A stretch of 64,000 nt of DNA from Hydractinia symbiolongicarpus (GCF_029227915.1 NC_079878.1:19036001-19100000); one strand, 5' to 3'; counted from the stretch's first letter, positions 28,001 to 36,794 are shown. Numbers and translations: made by a program. The notes: generated by a model from the sequence alone, not told the origin.

Positions 28001-31000
28001 AAAAACCGCAAAACGCAAAAGTCTATTCCGTAAATTTCACGTTTTTTTATACGCGAAAGTTTCTGCCCGCGAAAGTAATCCTATACCTTGGTTTAACTTT
28101 CTTTTACTGTTTGAAATATAAAGTTAAGTTCATCTCTACTTGATCCTCTTGGTCCATTTGAGGCTGTTAACGCGCTGAGACCGATTGAACCGAATGATAT
28201 CTTCTCAGTGAAATTATCTTTTACTCCGCAAAAAGATGATGACGTAAGTTTTAATGATATTGTGCGATGCAAACTCATCAACCAAACTGCGCCGTTGATC
28301 ATAAATATTTTTGAATTTCGATCCTTAGTTTTATGAAGTCTTGGAGGTGTCATCTTTGACAGATACTGTTCGTATTCGTTTAAAAGGACAAGGTGTGAAG
28401 CCTAACATTACGTTGGAACCGATAGGCGATACATTTGATGTCGGCGACGCCCTTATTATGGATACAGTGGTCGCAACTTTGAAGGTAATGTATCTATGAT
28501 ATTTAATTATATAAAGACTATCTCGCGCAAAAACACAAGTTTATTTCATATGCTAATTATTATTAAGCTAATTAAGCTAATTATGCGGAGTTATAACATC
28601 ATCGATTCAAAAACAATTGCTGGTATAAATGATAATCTGGGTAACTAAGTATTAAAGGAGAGGCGAACAGCTGCGGCACGGCTGCTGATTGAAAATTTGT
28701 GATGCCTGAGATAATTTCAAAGACCAGATCCGCTGGTCTGGAATATCCCGTAAATTCTTGACAGTTGTTTAGTTTTTGTAATATTTAGTTAGCATCAAAT
28801 CAGGTAAAAAATGGTTTTGCTGAAAGATTTGCTGTTTTTATATTAAGGGGTAATAATTTAAAGCTGCTTGTTTAAAAAAGGTGAATTTGTGGCTTAAAAC
28901 TTTGCAGCACAACAACACGTTATACTCACATTATACCCAGAATATCTCTTCATTAGAAGTTTATTACAAAAAACTAGTTTTCACTTTTATCCTTTATTAT
29001 GCTGAATCATTCATTTTATGTCTCAGTATTTTTACACATTTGCCAAACTGGTGGTTATTCAGAAATAATATTAGATCTTTCTCTACAGTGATGACCGCGC
29101 TTCGATTATCACACTGTTTTTTTAAAAACAATACAAAAGTTAAAGATCAAAATAGCAAAATTGCTATCAGTTGAATAACACGACGAAAATATTTTTATTA
29201 TTGAACTTAGTAAACTAATTCATGAGTAAAGATAAAGAAAATAAAGATTTGTAAACAAAGCTGAAACCGCCATATTGCACGTTCGATTTGTTGTTGAAAG
29301 TTTCCGGTCTGTGTATTTATCAAATTTGGCGCCTTCTCATCACAACAAACTTCATAGTTGGATGTATGTTGTGAAAAAGCGAACCAAATTACGAAAAGAA
29401 TATTATTATTGGCTGTGAAAGATGTTTATAAAGTTCCAAGAAGTATTAACAAAGGTTATGAAATGCCGACACTACGATTGTATGTAAAATATTCTTGGTT
29501 CTCTTGAGTTAAAGTTTTTATTTTTAATTTTTATTGGTAAGTACATCTTAAACTTGCTTCTTTTTTCCCCACACAGCCATAAAAACTTTGTAAAAATGTT
29601 GCTAGAAAGGAATATGGATATTTATTTATAAAACATAGTTATTTGTGTGTCGTTATAGTAGGTATTTTATTATATTTTGGGATTTAGACGCTCCTTAATT
29701 TTTGCTTCCTCGCCTAAAATTTATTTTGTGGCTGCCACAAAAAAGTTTTTTGTTCGCCTCTCCTATAATATTTATGTTAATATACGTATTAAATATTAAA
29801 CTAAACAGGTGAACATATTTACATCGTCGTGATAAACCCTTAAAATAGCACCTCATGTTTTCTAATACATGATGTCATGCATTAATTAGCCTAATTATCA
29901 AAAAATCTAAGTAAAAGATCTTGAGAGCTGATCGAGATTTTTCAAAAAATTAAAATAGTCAACTTTTGAAGCTCTGTCATATGAAGCCAACTTGTTTTGT
30001 TTTTTGTTTTTTTCGCAGGAGGTAGGCTTAAAGATGTTCAAAAAGAATTACAGCGATATTTTACATAAAAGTTGATAATTGAACTGGTGTCTTTAACTCT
30101 GGGATATTTAATTTTACAAGAGATACTGTGTATTTTTTAGTACATCCAACTCACTGACTCTCAACATAAAATGGGAAATCCTCAGAGTAAATTCTTCTTG
30201 TTTAGGTGACTAATGCTTCGGAATTGTCTCTTGTGTTTGATTTAACACTTGGAAGCCTGTTGACAAGCAAACATAGTCGCACCCAAACCCTGCCCGCTTA
30301 TTTAAAGCAGTTCAAAGATTGTTTGGAGAGTTCGAATTGTTCATTCCTTATTGGTGAGTAGATACCTGATTCTTGTTCGAATCGTTATTTTCATTTTTTT
30401 AAATTTTCTTTTTTCTTTTTTTTTTTTTTAAGCCTAGTTGATTCTTGCCTTTTTCAACAAACTGAGGTCCATTCGCTTTTTCAACAAATCGAAGTTCATT
30501 CGATGCTTTTTGTTACAACCCAAATCTTTGAAGAATATCTAACTATTTTTCATGCTCTCACACTTTCACATGTGAAGACTTGTTCGCTATAGAAAAAATA
30601 ATCCTGACAGATTGCTGTTAATTGGGTATTTATTTTGGCCTTAGGAAAAAACCTTGTATTAGCCTTATCACAATCTTTTTGTTGTTTTTATGCAGGTCCA
30701 CCCAACAGATCAAGTTTGTGCGTGTTTGGTTGTAAACCGGCTCACGGTATTCTCAAACCCGGTAAGTAAACTTAACTATCACCTATCACGTGTCTGAAAC
30801 ACAACTGAGAAGTGGTGCGTTCAATTTTATAGTTTTTTTTATGTACAGGTGAGTCGAAGGACATCATGATATCATTTTCTCCTGATCATGCGAGCGAACT
30901 GTATCGTGACGAATTACTCATAAATGTGAACGGTGCTGTATGTCTTATTTTCTTTACTTTTCCAATGAAACGCTATCAATTGGGATGATAAATGGATTGT

Positions 31001-32813
31001 TTCATGTTTCGTCAGTCGTGAACTGTTTCTCAGAATGTTATCATCATTTCAATTTAACGTATGTTAATCTAGGAGGAGTTTACGCACGTTCACCTTGTTG
31101 GTCGAGGCTGGCCAAACATTGCCTTTGCAAGAGGATGGGACAGATTAATTCCTGCTGAAGAAAGCTTAGTAAATGGTGAAAAAGAAGATATAGGTAGGCT
31201 ACGCATGTCAAGCTTTTAGTTGAACGTTTTTTATTCAACTAGTACAGTGAAATCTCATTAAACACAGCTTTTTATGCATAAAGATTCGAGCCTCGATTTA
31301 AAAGAGCATGCTAAGAATATATCAAGACCAAGCCCTTAATAATACAGTCGACATCTGCTATTTCTAACTTCCACAAGACTGCCCAAAATAGCAGATGTTG
31401 AAGATAGCGAATGTCTAAGGTTCATGAATTTTCCACGGACTAACGACTCGTAACTTATATATTCTTCTGCATATATAGCGAGTTATGTTCTTTTATTTTT
31501 TTTTTTTTTTTTTGCAAATATGTTTTTTATTGAAGATATATTCAAAAAAAAAGATTCTATTCTTTTTCTTCCCATTTTAGACGCGAAGTCATATGAAAAG
31601 ACTGTCCTATTAACCTTTCACAGTGTCTTGACCGATTCAACACCACCTGCTGAACGTATAATCGAGCTTGGTTGTATTAAATCGTCCACACAAACAAAAA
31701 AGGTGTGATAAGCATTAGGTTCTCTTTAAGTGGGTTGGATTGCACCCTTGCTCGAGGTACCATATTTAATTTCAGCGAGTATAATTAAAACTACTATAAA
31801 TTCTAAGCGCAACTGATAAAAATGAGCTTTTTTTTAAATTATTTATAATTTACTTCGTTTCTCTTCCGAAGTTCTAATCTAATACTTTGGAGGTTAAAAA
31901 CTTACTAAAAAGTGAGAAAATTAATTGTTTTTATTAAGCGCTACTCTCGCCCCTCTCGAGTTTGAATAAATACCACGGACGCCATATCGTGTATTTGCGG
32001 TAATTTAAGAAAAAGCAATATAAATGGAAAGTGTTTGGCAACGTCAAAAGAAAGTTTTGCGATAGTGCATTGGTTTCAAGTTACCATACAGTTATTTTTT
32101 ATTTCAGTCTTGCGATTTTGTGATTGAAAATACCAAAGATGCAAATGAAAAGGGCTTCACTATCGATCATCTAAAGGTACTCCTTTCCTGTGTGGAATCT
32201 GTAATTTCTTCTGAAGAGTGTCAAATTTTGGTTACAACCAACAGATTTGCATGTTGTGTATCAGATTCTGCTGCAGCATTGTAAATGCTTTTTTATGTTT
32301 ACAGGGTGGTGTGGATATAGGGGCGAGAAGAGATTTATCCTTTAAATGGACAATTCCACCACAATATGACGTAAGTGTTGACTCGTAAAAATTTCAAACA
32401 ACTATCTCGTTTTCAGTACTCTCGCATTGGATGGTAACACCGTGTTGTTCTTTTTATTTAGCCTGGACATTTGATTAAATCTTCCGTTCAGGTAGGTGTG
32501 TTCGTTAGTTTAAGCTTTTCCTTATAAATTACTCGAGTTCTGCACTGAAATTGAAAGACAACTCTCTAACTGGGATTCTTCTTATAATTACATAAAAATG
32601 TTATTATAAGATAAAAATTTTGAGACATTGATCACGACCTACTTATCCACTAATCACTTTGTTTTTGATCAACCATGGTTAACGGTATTTATTTGCTTGT
32701 ACGTACATTCCATTTATATTGCTGATTTTTTTTAGCTGGTTATGCGTGGAGATGCAACTGTGACGTATAACATCATACTAAGAGGCTATGTTATTTGTTC
32801 AGTGCCCAGCTAG
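78..32813 (+). CDS. CFAP74: CFAP74, cilia- and flagella-associated protein 74 (5'-partial, 42 exons)
   Basis: CFAP74 (FAP74 in Chlamydomonas) is a subunit of the C1d projection of the ciliary central apparatus, working with FAP46, FAP54 and FAP221 to control beating. Forty-two exons with consistent GT..AG borders and phases join into about 1590 codons, close to the roughly 1.58k residues of vertebrate CFAP74. An N-terminal coiled coil is followed by a linker and several ASH/MSP-like Ig domains. Diagnostic stretches include [49 protein letters not shown] and FTIDHLK. The start codon lies before the window; the first visible exon begins at 78 or 88. The stop is TAG at 32811-32813, with AATAAA at 32872. 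No disabling change was seen, so the gene looks functional despite heavily invaded introns. Exons are itemised in the block entries below. Confidence 0.93.
639..2544. other. CFAP74 intron, no gene seen
   Basis: AT-rich intron between two coiled-coil exons. Small imprecise repeats of a GACTATGG motif lie near 985-1030. Around 1451-1565 a segment beginning GCTGCGTTTCCATCC looks like the end of a short DNA element, but no matching terminus was found. Nothing else is supportable. Confidence 0.5.
4464..6056. other. CFAP74 intron with a 37-bp repeat, otherwise empty
   Basis: About 1.6 kb of AT-rich intron. It contains the three-copy 37-bp tandem repeat at 5140-5250, listed separately. A short stretch near 5815-5846 has an acceptor-like TTTCAG followed by open sequence, but it has no convincing donor and is not needed for phase. 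Confidence 0.5.
5140..5250. repeat. 37-bp tandem repeat, 3 copies
   Basis: Three head-to-tail units start at 5140, 5177 and 5214 with the core TACTAGTGTAAGTAATTATC. The copies differ at about one base, so the expansion is recent. It lies in a CFAP74 intron. Confidence 0.95.
7510..7980 (-). pseudogene. Mutator-like transposase remnant
   Basis: Read on the - strand, the translation gives [18 protein letters not shown], then an in-frame stop, then [13 protein letters not shown], then [16 protein letters not shown] and [10 protein letters not shown]. This order (glycine-rich GIGKGH-like segment, short helix, then a DGTWxKRGxxSLYG-like core and a TGKVLD segment) resembles the Mutator-like transposase domain common in cnidarian and fish repeats. 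The catalytic-core residues before KKRG are degraded and flanking domains are absent. It lies antisense in the CFAP74 intron 6542-9726. The rest of that intron shows no gene. Confidence 0.6.
8000..9726. other. Remainder of CFAP74 intron, no gene seen
   Basis: AT-rich sequence with scattered short ORFs that look random. It may include decayed flanks of the Mutator-like element. No terminal repeats were found. Confidence 0.4.
10334..10735 (-). other. Unrecognised antisense ORF of 133 codons in a CFAP74 intron
   Basis: An open frame starts at ATG (10735) and runs on the - strand inside the intron 10037-10751. It is Leu/Ile/Phe/Ser-rich with no transmembrane pattern and no motif I recognise. Codon use looks like the surrounding AT-rich DNA. 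It may be a relic of a mobile element or chance; it is unusually long for this base composition. I do not claim it is a gene. Confidence 0.2.
11097..11885. other. CFAP74 intron, nothing recognised
   Basis: About 0.8 kb of AT-rich intron separating the second Ig-like domain from the acidic insert exons. No repeat or ORF of note. Confidence 0.5.
12998..15720. other. CFAP74 intron left of the GPCR, no gene seen
   Basis: AT-rich intron DNA. Short ORFs (for example 14465-14653 and 15147-15554) show no recognisable similarity. It may contain the 3' untranslated region of the antisense GPCR immediately left of 15721. Confidence 0.45.
15721..16707 (-). CDS. Class A (rhodopsin-like) GPCR, orphan, intronless
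   Basis: A 328-residue seven-transmembrane receptor for an unknown ligand. It begins with an extracellular N terminus bearing NNTS glycosylation sites. TM1 is around [14 protein letters not shown] and TM2 around [12 protein letters not shown]3 ends in the DRY motif (AYDRYLKI, about residue 120). TM4 is near [16 protein letters not shown]5 near [12 protein letters not shown] and TM6 near [14 protein letters not shown]7 carries NPTVNG in place of NPxxY. A Cys is present at the top of TM3 (SSCILE) but none is seen in extracellular loop 2. The Asp of TM2 appears replaced by Asn. The tail is Thr/Arg/Asn-rich. It is a single exon, antisense within the CFAP74 intron 12998-17757. A possible AATAAA (- strand) lies near 15493-15488. 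Single-exon GPCR families are typical of cnidarians. Confidence 0.88.
   Translation of the reverse strand: MYSNNTSTPPHDCHTYYTPLLHINTEHLVVLKVLGIITFILNGTINSFATIMIVKTKQLKNPSVLIICYLSVSNCGLAFANFLLLILLYAENSSCILEIAAQFFNTYFLHTAAFMILVTAYDRYLKIHHLHNYPKKMTTTKVSVFFAIISGLAFFQGVARTVETLNPHIHLSGFILLPMNFVMLISTTVFYLKAIRAMKFIRRNSHNQDILKSVDGTVTKLSTFYLLSVFALYLPSLATSFLKHLYNLDVLHFVFFIGMLLIYVNPTVNGIVFIRLNRAIYKKITSMARTVTDHTRNHVAATGARPTDDVENRETITRNNSKRPSAVA
17196..17304. repeat. 37-bp tandem repeat, about 3 copies
   Basis: Two full and one shortened unit of ACACAAATTATTTCAAAATA followed by TAACGTGCAAAATGTGA. The copies are nearly identical. It lies in the same CFAP74 intron as the GPCR, upstream of the receptor. Confidence 0.92.
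18887..19947 (+). pseudogene. Integrase-core (rve, DD35E) transposase, frameshifted
   Basis: The N-terminal part (18887-19300) has a helix-turn-helix: [16 protein letters not shown], then [20 protein letters not shown], then [11 protein letters not shown]. This is the layout of the integrase-core transposases abundant in cnidarian and fish genomes. After a frameshift come WRMDGNH (first catalytic Asp, near 19355) and, after a gap, RVRGDQ (second Asp, near 19613). One more frameshift leads to [12 protein letters not shown] and NQRIERLW (catalytic Glu). There are 35 residues between the second Asp and the Glu if the shift is read through. It ends with FVTAWNAH, the conserved C-terminal segment. 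At least two frameshifts and an internal deletion make it a pseudogene. Confidence 0.75.
20463..22165 (-). pseudogene. HECT-type E3 ubiquitin-ligase-like transposon gene, broken
   Basis: Read on -, an N-terminal piece (about 22165-21790) contains [19 protein letters not shown], then [20 protein letters not shown] and [12 protein letters not shown]. This resembles the N-terminal half of the G2/M-phase-specific E3 ligase-like proteins carried by some animal DNA transposons. A distal piece (about 20890-20463) begins [14 protein letters not shown], a HECT-like start motif. After frameshifts it continues [14 protein letters not shown] and [18 protein letters not shown]. The active-site Cys region is not visible and the middle (20890-21790) is degraded. 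It converges on the integrase gene inside the same inverted repeats, so it belongs to the element. Confidence 0.6.
24711..24955. repeat. 15-bp minisatellite, about 16 copies
   Basis: Head-to-tail copies of TGATGGTTACCTTGTG-like units with a 15-bp period, with variants (GTTGG, ACCCTG). It lies in the CFAP74 intron 23980-26548 and directly abuts the piggyBac relic to its right. Confidence 0.97.
24956..25893 (-). pseudogene. piggyBac-type transposase relic
   Basis: In - strand order: [18 protein letters not shown] (25893-25570), then [20 protein letters not shown] and [13 protein letters not shown], then [17 protein letters not shown] (25569-25300). This is the piggyBac DDE order: NRFxxILxxLHF, then SVDExMIPFKGR. 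A C-terminal piece near 25170-25040 reads [13 protein letters not shown], then KKKLKGR, matching the GTxRxNR segment. Frames change between pieces and the third catalytic region is lost, so it is inactive. It lies antisense in a CFAP74 intron. Confidence 0.72.
27643..28123. repeat. CGCGAAAG-rich repeat filling a CFAP74 intron
   Basis: Nearly the whole 481-bp intron consists of variants of TTTTCGCGAAAGTTTTT and TTTTCACGCGAAAA, in both orientations. It looks like a short palindromic DNA element or several nested copies. The flanking splice sites are intact. Open frames across it (27653-28033 and 27709-27969) are side effects of the repeat. Confidence 0.75.
28652..29770. mobile_element. Candidate non-autonomous DNA element with short inverted ends
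   Basis: The left end TATTAAAGGAGAGGCGAAC (28650-28668) matches the reverse complement of the right end, TATTATAGGAGAGGCGAAC (29752-29770), with one mismatch. The 1.1 kb between them is AT-rich with no recognisable coding sequence. It lies in the CFAP74 intron 28485-30205. The target duplication is unclear. Confidence 0.55.
31073..32813 (+). other. CFAP74: CFAP74 block F: C terminus
   Basis: Exons 31073-31193, 31581-31702, 32108-32176, 32305-32370, 32462-32491 and 32736-32813. They code [66 protein letters not shown] and a final strand ending YVICSVPS before TAG. The order and motifs match the last Ig-like domain of CFAP74. One exon is only 30 nt (32462-32491). Confidence 0.9.
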
Positions 32814-32871
32814 TTTGTTGAATGAATTTAAGCACAAATTCTCTTTGGCAAATATATATATATATATAAAA

Positions 32872-32877
32872 AATAAA
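32872..32877 (+). promoter_or_regulatory. Poly(A) signal of CFAP74
   Basis: AATAAA lies 59 bases after the CFAP74 stop, behind a short TA repeat. It is the first good signal downstream of the gene. Confidence 0.6.
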
Positions 32878-34280
32878 TTCATCTGTAATGTACTTTATGA
32901 TTTATATTTATTAAATTAATATTTTCTGCAAGTTAATAATTTATTTTAAAAATCATTGTGTATTTACGTAAAAAAATTCTGTAAATATATAAGGTATATA
33001 AAATTATTGTATCAAATTCTCTTCTTTATGTACACCCCCGTTGAATAGGGCGCTTTTTTTAGATAAATACCATGGCGAAAAATAGCCCCGTTGGAGTCAA
33101 GTTTGCATAGTACGTGCAAGTGAATGGAATTTTGTTTTTCGCGCGAACTAAAATTAGCGAATTAAAAATTCTGATAAATTTAACAGGGATTTAATTTGTG
33201 AGCAAGAAAAAGATCTTCGAGCTGCAAAATGAGATTGCTTCTGTCTTGTCTTTGTCATTTTGTTAAAGGCTTTGTGCGCTCAGAATAAACCAACCCAATA
33301 CAAAAATAATTTTGCTTACATCTCTTTTTGATGCTATTGTTTCGTGGTTCTCCTTCGCATGTCGCACATTCTTCTTTTGTTTATTTTTTTTAAAAAAAGA
33401 CTGGTATCAAGTTTCGTTTTTGTAAGCTGATTCAGCATAAGAAAGAGCAAGAAAGACTTAATACCCTTACATTTTTGTTAACAACCTTACTATTTTCCTT
33501 TGCTTGAAAAGGTAAAGTGCATGCTATAATCAAATTCTATTTCTTTAATACACCGCATAAAACCACTGATCGTTTTGAAAGAATTTCTACGTTTTAAGTA
33601 AGTTTATACATCTATTAACACGATAAGTATCAAATTTGCCCGGATATCACCAGATCGAAGAAAAACAACAAAGCGAAGCAGTAGGCCAAGCTGTTTTTTG
33701 ATTATTGAATTGAATGGTGGCTATTCGTTTTAAAAAAATACCACTATGTTCTGGAACGACTTCTTTTATGTTGTTATCTTTTATTATGGTACGCTTGCAA
33801 TGCTTATAGAGCTCGCGTCTGTCAAGGGACAATGTAGTAGCAGCTAGCTATAATTTGCTGGAAGTATAGCTATACGTCCAGCGAACCTAGTTAAAAAACT
33901 TTTAATGTTGCAATATAGTAACAACGTCTAAGGCATCAATTTTCATACATTTCAATTTAATGTGATGTAAACAGGAGCTAGCTATATATAGCTAGTTACT
34001 AGCAGCTACAAGTTTGCAAAAAAAGATTTGTTTAAAAAAAGAGCATAAAGATTATAACCATTGTCAATTCTAATATTAATTTTTTTTTGAATGGTGAATT
34101 GGCGCAAAATTTAATAGTTCAAAATGCACCTTACACTGACAGCTTGCCCACAATTGAAGCAGAAAAATTACTCATCCAGTTTAGCCACTTACTTAATTAG
34201 GAATTTGCAGACTTACTTGATCGGGTAATTTACCCCATTGGGCTAGAGTGCCATACTACCAGGTGTTACACCTGTATGAT
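32878..34280. other. Intergenic DNA after CFAP74
   Basis: AT-rich sequence with no ORF or RNA gene I can support. AGCTAGCTATATATAGCTAG at about 33977-33996 is a local palindrome. Confidence 0.5.
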
Positions 34281-34284
34281 AGAT

Positions 34285-34456
34285 AGTTATATAGATGTGC
34301 ATATTTTACATGGCTAGCCTCACAAATATTGAGGGATATACCCTGTTTATTATTTCCAAGAGGGACCATGGCTTAGATTGGGAGTTATAAAGTATTTAAT
34401 CTAACCCTGGTTTCCTGCACAAAGTGCAAGAGTTATAACCACTAAGCTATGGTGCC
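34285..34456 (-). repeat. tRNA-derived SINE
   Basis: On the - strand the sequence begins GGCACCATAGCTTAGTGGTT, which fits a tRNA-type A box (TAGCTTAGTGG), followed by CAGGAAACCAGGGTTAGATT, a degraded B box (GGTTCGATT-like). Spacing between boxes is tRNA-like. The tail continues into non-tRNA sequence. The aminoacyl-stem and anticodon structure is not preserved, so it is a SINE rather than a tRNA gene. The left limit is a guess. Confidence 0.55.
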
Positions 34457-35091
34457 ATTATCTGGAACAATCCTCAGATGCTGGGGAATAACAATATATA
34501 ATTATATTAATATATAATTAATAATAATTTAATATATAATTATTTTTGCATGAATTTATTTTTAGGAGAGTAATTAATTTCACGAATCCAAATTTTGAAT
34601 TTATTTTCGATACGCTATATTTTCTTAAAATTTTATTACTGTGAATAGCCAGTTTATATTGCATAATTTCTAACTACAGTACCGCCTGCGTGTAACTTTA
34701 CATGTACGCGAGTTTTAAGACCTCATGTAACGATCTCATGTCTACATAAAGAACGTTCACATATCTTTTGTTTACACACAAACTTAATTGCTTTCTATTG
34801 TTATCATCGTGCGAGAGTCATAACAATAAGATTTGATGAATCCTTTTGTTGTCACATGTAACATGCATGTTATTGTTTAAAAGTGTTAAAGATCACGAAG
34901 GCTATTGAAATATATTATTTTAGAAAAAAGAACGAACATAACACTTAATATTTAAAAAAAACTAATGTTGCTACTTTTTAAAACTTTTAGTAATTCTTTA
35001 TCATCGAAGCATATTTTTTAACATGCTAAACTTTTAAAAGTTCTTCTTATAAAAAGCAACGTTTAACAGCGCAAACGGAAAAAACCTACAA

Positions 35092-35421
35092 TTATGCTGA
35101 ATTAAAATCAATGTCACTTTCATTATGTTTTTTTCTGTTTAAATATTCATTCATGCTATTTTTAGCTTCACACCAAACAGCTTTCTTCCGATCCTCACTA
35201 ACAGAATAAATGTTAAATAGAATATTTTTAATATATTCCACTTTAGCCACATTTAAAGGTTCTTTCGTTATCACTTGTCCGTTTTTAACAATACTTGTTC
35301 CATACATGCTGCGTCCCTGCCTTTCTGAAAACGGGAAAATCCGTCGCATCAATCTTTGCGCAAAATTTTTTTTGGAATGTGAACGGTTTTTGATGTTGAC
35401 AATTTCCATGTTGTTCAACAT
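35092..35421 (-). CDS. BEN-domain-like ORF inside the Tc1/mariner element
   Basis: An uninterrupted 109-codon frame starts at ATG 35421. Its core FAQRLMRRIFPFSERQGRS, then YGTSIVKNGQ, then KVEYIKNILFNIY and AVWCEAKNSMNEYLNRK, follows the helical pattern of BEN domains (R-LF-x-E...GR...K...I..x.x.F). BEN domains bind DNA or chromatin and occur in animal transcription regulators and in some transposons. It lies on the opposite strand to the transposase remnant and takes up the interval where the transposase helix-turn-helix region is expected. It could be a captured host fragment, a second gene of the element or a nested insertion. Expression is unknown. Confidence 0.5.
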   Translation of the reverse strand: MLNNMEIVNIKNRSHSKKNFAQRLMRRIFPFSERQGRSMYGTSIVKNGQVITKEPLNVAKVEYIKNILFNIYSVSEDRKKAVWCEAKNSMNEYLNRKKHNESDIDFNSA

Positions 35422-35429
35422 CCAAATCG

Positions 35430-36150
35430 CGGTTAGCCTACTGTAAGAAGTGGTTAGCTGAAGAAAATAGCTTCAATGATGTGATGTTTACCGACGAGTC
35501 CTCCATTGAAATCAATAGACACGCTGTTCGATGCTTCCGAAAAAAAACTGAAATGCCAAAACTAAAGCTAAAAGTTAAGCATCCGTATAAAGTTCACGTT
35601 TGGGGAGGAATTTCGCGACGAGGCAGGAGTACACTTCTCATATTTATAGGGATAATGCGTAAGGTAAGGCGTTAAGAACATTCAACTGCGAAAAATTTGA
35701 ACGCCAAAATAATTTTTTTTGCAAAGTTCAATGTTCTTAAGGTGAGGTAACGTCTATCTGTTTCTTTAGGAATTTTTCGTGGAGGAGATCCTTCAAAATA
35801 CATTAAAACCGTCGCTGGACAAGTTATACCCTGACGGGCATCGATTTTAACAAGATAATGACCCGAAGCACACATCCATTCTTGCAAGAGAATTTATGCA
35901 AAACAACAACATAAATCACTGGCCAACACCCGCTGAAAGTCCAGACCTTAACCCAATAGAGATGCTGTGGTCTGAATTAAAACAGTATCTACGTCGGCGT
36001 GTCAAACCGTCGACAAAAGAAGAATTGGTCAATGGCATTAAATTTTTTTGGAGAAATGTTACTGTAGCAAAATGTAATAAATACATTGATCATTTATATA
36101 AGGTTATTCCAATAGTTATTGAAAGAGAAGGTCGAGCATCTGGACATTAA
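35430..36150 (+). pseudogene. Tc1/mariner transposase, N-terminally truncated, one stop
   Basis: Catalytic domain of a DD34E transposase. VMFTDESSIEINRHAV holds the first Asp; QDNDPKHTS holds the second; PAESPDLNPIEMLWSELK holds the Glu, with 34 residues between the second Asp and the Glu. A GT..AG interruption (about 35664-35769) fits a small intron, since the frame continues EFFVEEILQNTLKPS after it. A TAA at 35847-35849 interrupts the conserved segment just before QDNDPKHTS. The N-terminal DNA-binding half is absent. It ends at TAA 36148-36150. Confidence 0.85.
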
Positions 36151-36204
36151 AACAATGTTTTTATTTCGTTTCTTCCCATTTTCCGGAGGCCCATTTTTAA
36201 ATTT

Positions 36205-36515
36205 TTTAAAATGCGATCTAAAAAAGCTTTTATATCGGCGTTTTTCGTTTTTAAACTTTTAAAATGCGATCTAAAAAAGCTTTTCTATCGCCATTTTTTC
36301 GTTTTTAAACTTTTAAAATGCGATCTAAAAAAGCTTTTCTATCGCCATTTTTCGTTTTTAAACTTTTAAAATGCGATCTAAAAAAGCTTTTCTATCGCCG
36401 TTTTTCAATCTTAAACTTTTAAAATGTGTTCTAAAAATCTTTTCTATCGCCGTTTTTCATTTTTAAATTTTTAAAACGCGATCTAAAAAAGCTTTTATTT
36501 TTAAAGTTTTAAGTA
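36205..36515. repeat. 53-bp minisatellite, about 6 copies, inside the Tc1/mariner element
   Basis: Units of 52-55 bp centred on ATGCGATCTAAAAAAGCTTT, then a TATCGCCGTTTTTCG-like part. The rightmost copies are more diverged. It lies between the transposase stop and the right inverted repeat. Confidence 0.92.
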
Positions 36516-36794
36516 AAGTGAGTAAAAACAATAAACCTTTGTTAAATTTTATTTTCGTTCGTGGATCTCTTGACGACTGTAGCAATTAAATACAACAATG
36601 GGACACACACAGTTCACATGAGCTAATTAAATTTCGCGAACAAGACATGAACTCTATTGTTTTCAACATGCAAAAATAGCTCATGTATTTAACAATAGGT
36701 TAACAATAACAACGAAAGTTCTAAGGCTACCGAAAGCTCAAGCGAAGGTGATAACTATCGCGTACATGTAAAGTTACACGCAGGCGGTACTGTA

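Larger units (their letters stand above)
26549..30937 (+). other. CFAP74: CFAP74 block E: later Ig-like domains
   Basis: Exons 26549-26790, 26870-26995, 27063-27172, 27587-27642, 28124-28243, 28329-28484, 30206-30353, 30696-30761 and 30849-30937. The first codes [12 protein letters not shown] and then a long Lys/Gln/Ser-rich loop. Next come [20 protein letters not shown] and [20 protein letters not shown]. Choosing the donor at 27643 gives [18 protein letters not shown], collinear with the family. Later motifs are [40 protein letters not shown] and LLINVNGA, typical MSP-like beta strands. Confidence 0.88.
34677..36792. mobile_element. Tc1/mariner element with perfect 34-bp TIRs and a BEN-like ORF
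   Basis: Perfect terminal inverted repeats starting CAGTACCGCCTGCGTGTAAC occupy 34677-34710 and 36759-36792. They are flanked by TA on both sides (34675-34676 and 36793-36794), the standard Tc1/mariner target duplication. Inside are a truncated DD34E transposase on +, a BEN-domain-like ORF on - where the transposase N terminus should be, and a 53-bp minisatellite near the right end. The identical ends suggest recent movement even though the transposase is broken, so it was probably moved in trans. Confidence 0.9.

Noticed and set aside
27653-28033. Lys/Phe-rich ORF of 126 codons
   Set aside because: It covers the CGCGAAAG repeat in a CFAP74 intron; the flanking exons splice across it in phase.
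34285-34456. A functional tRNA gene
   Set aside because: A- and B-box-like motifs are present, but the B box is degraded and the cloverleaf stems are not preserved, so a SINE is the better reading.
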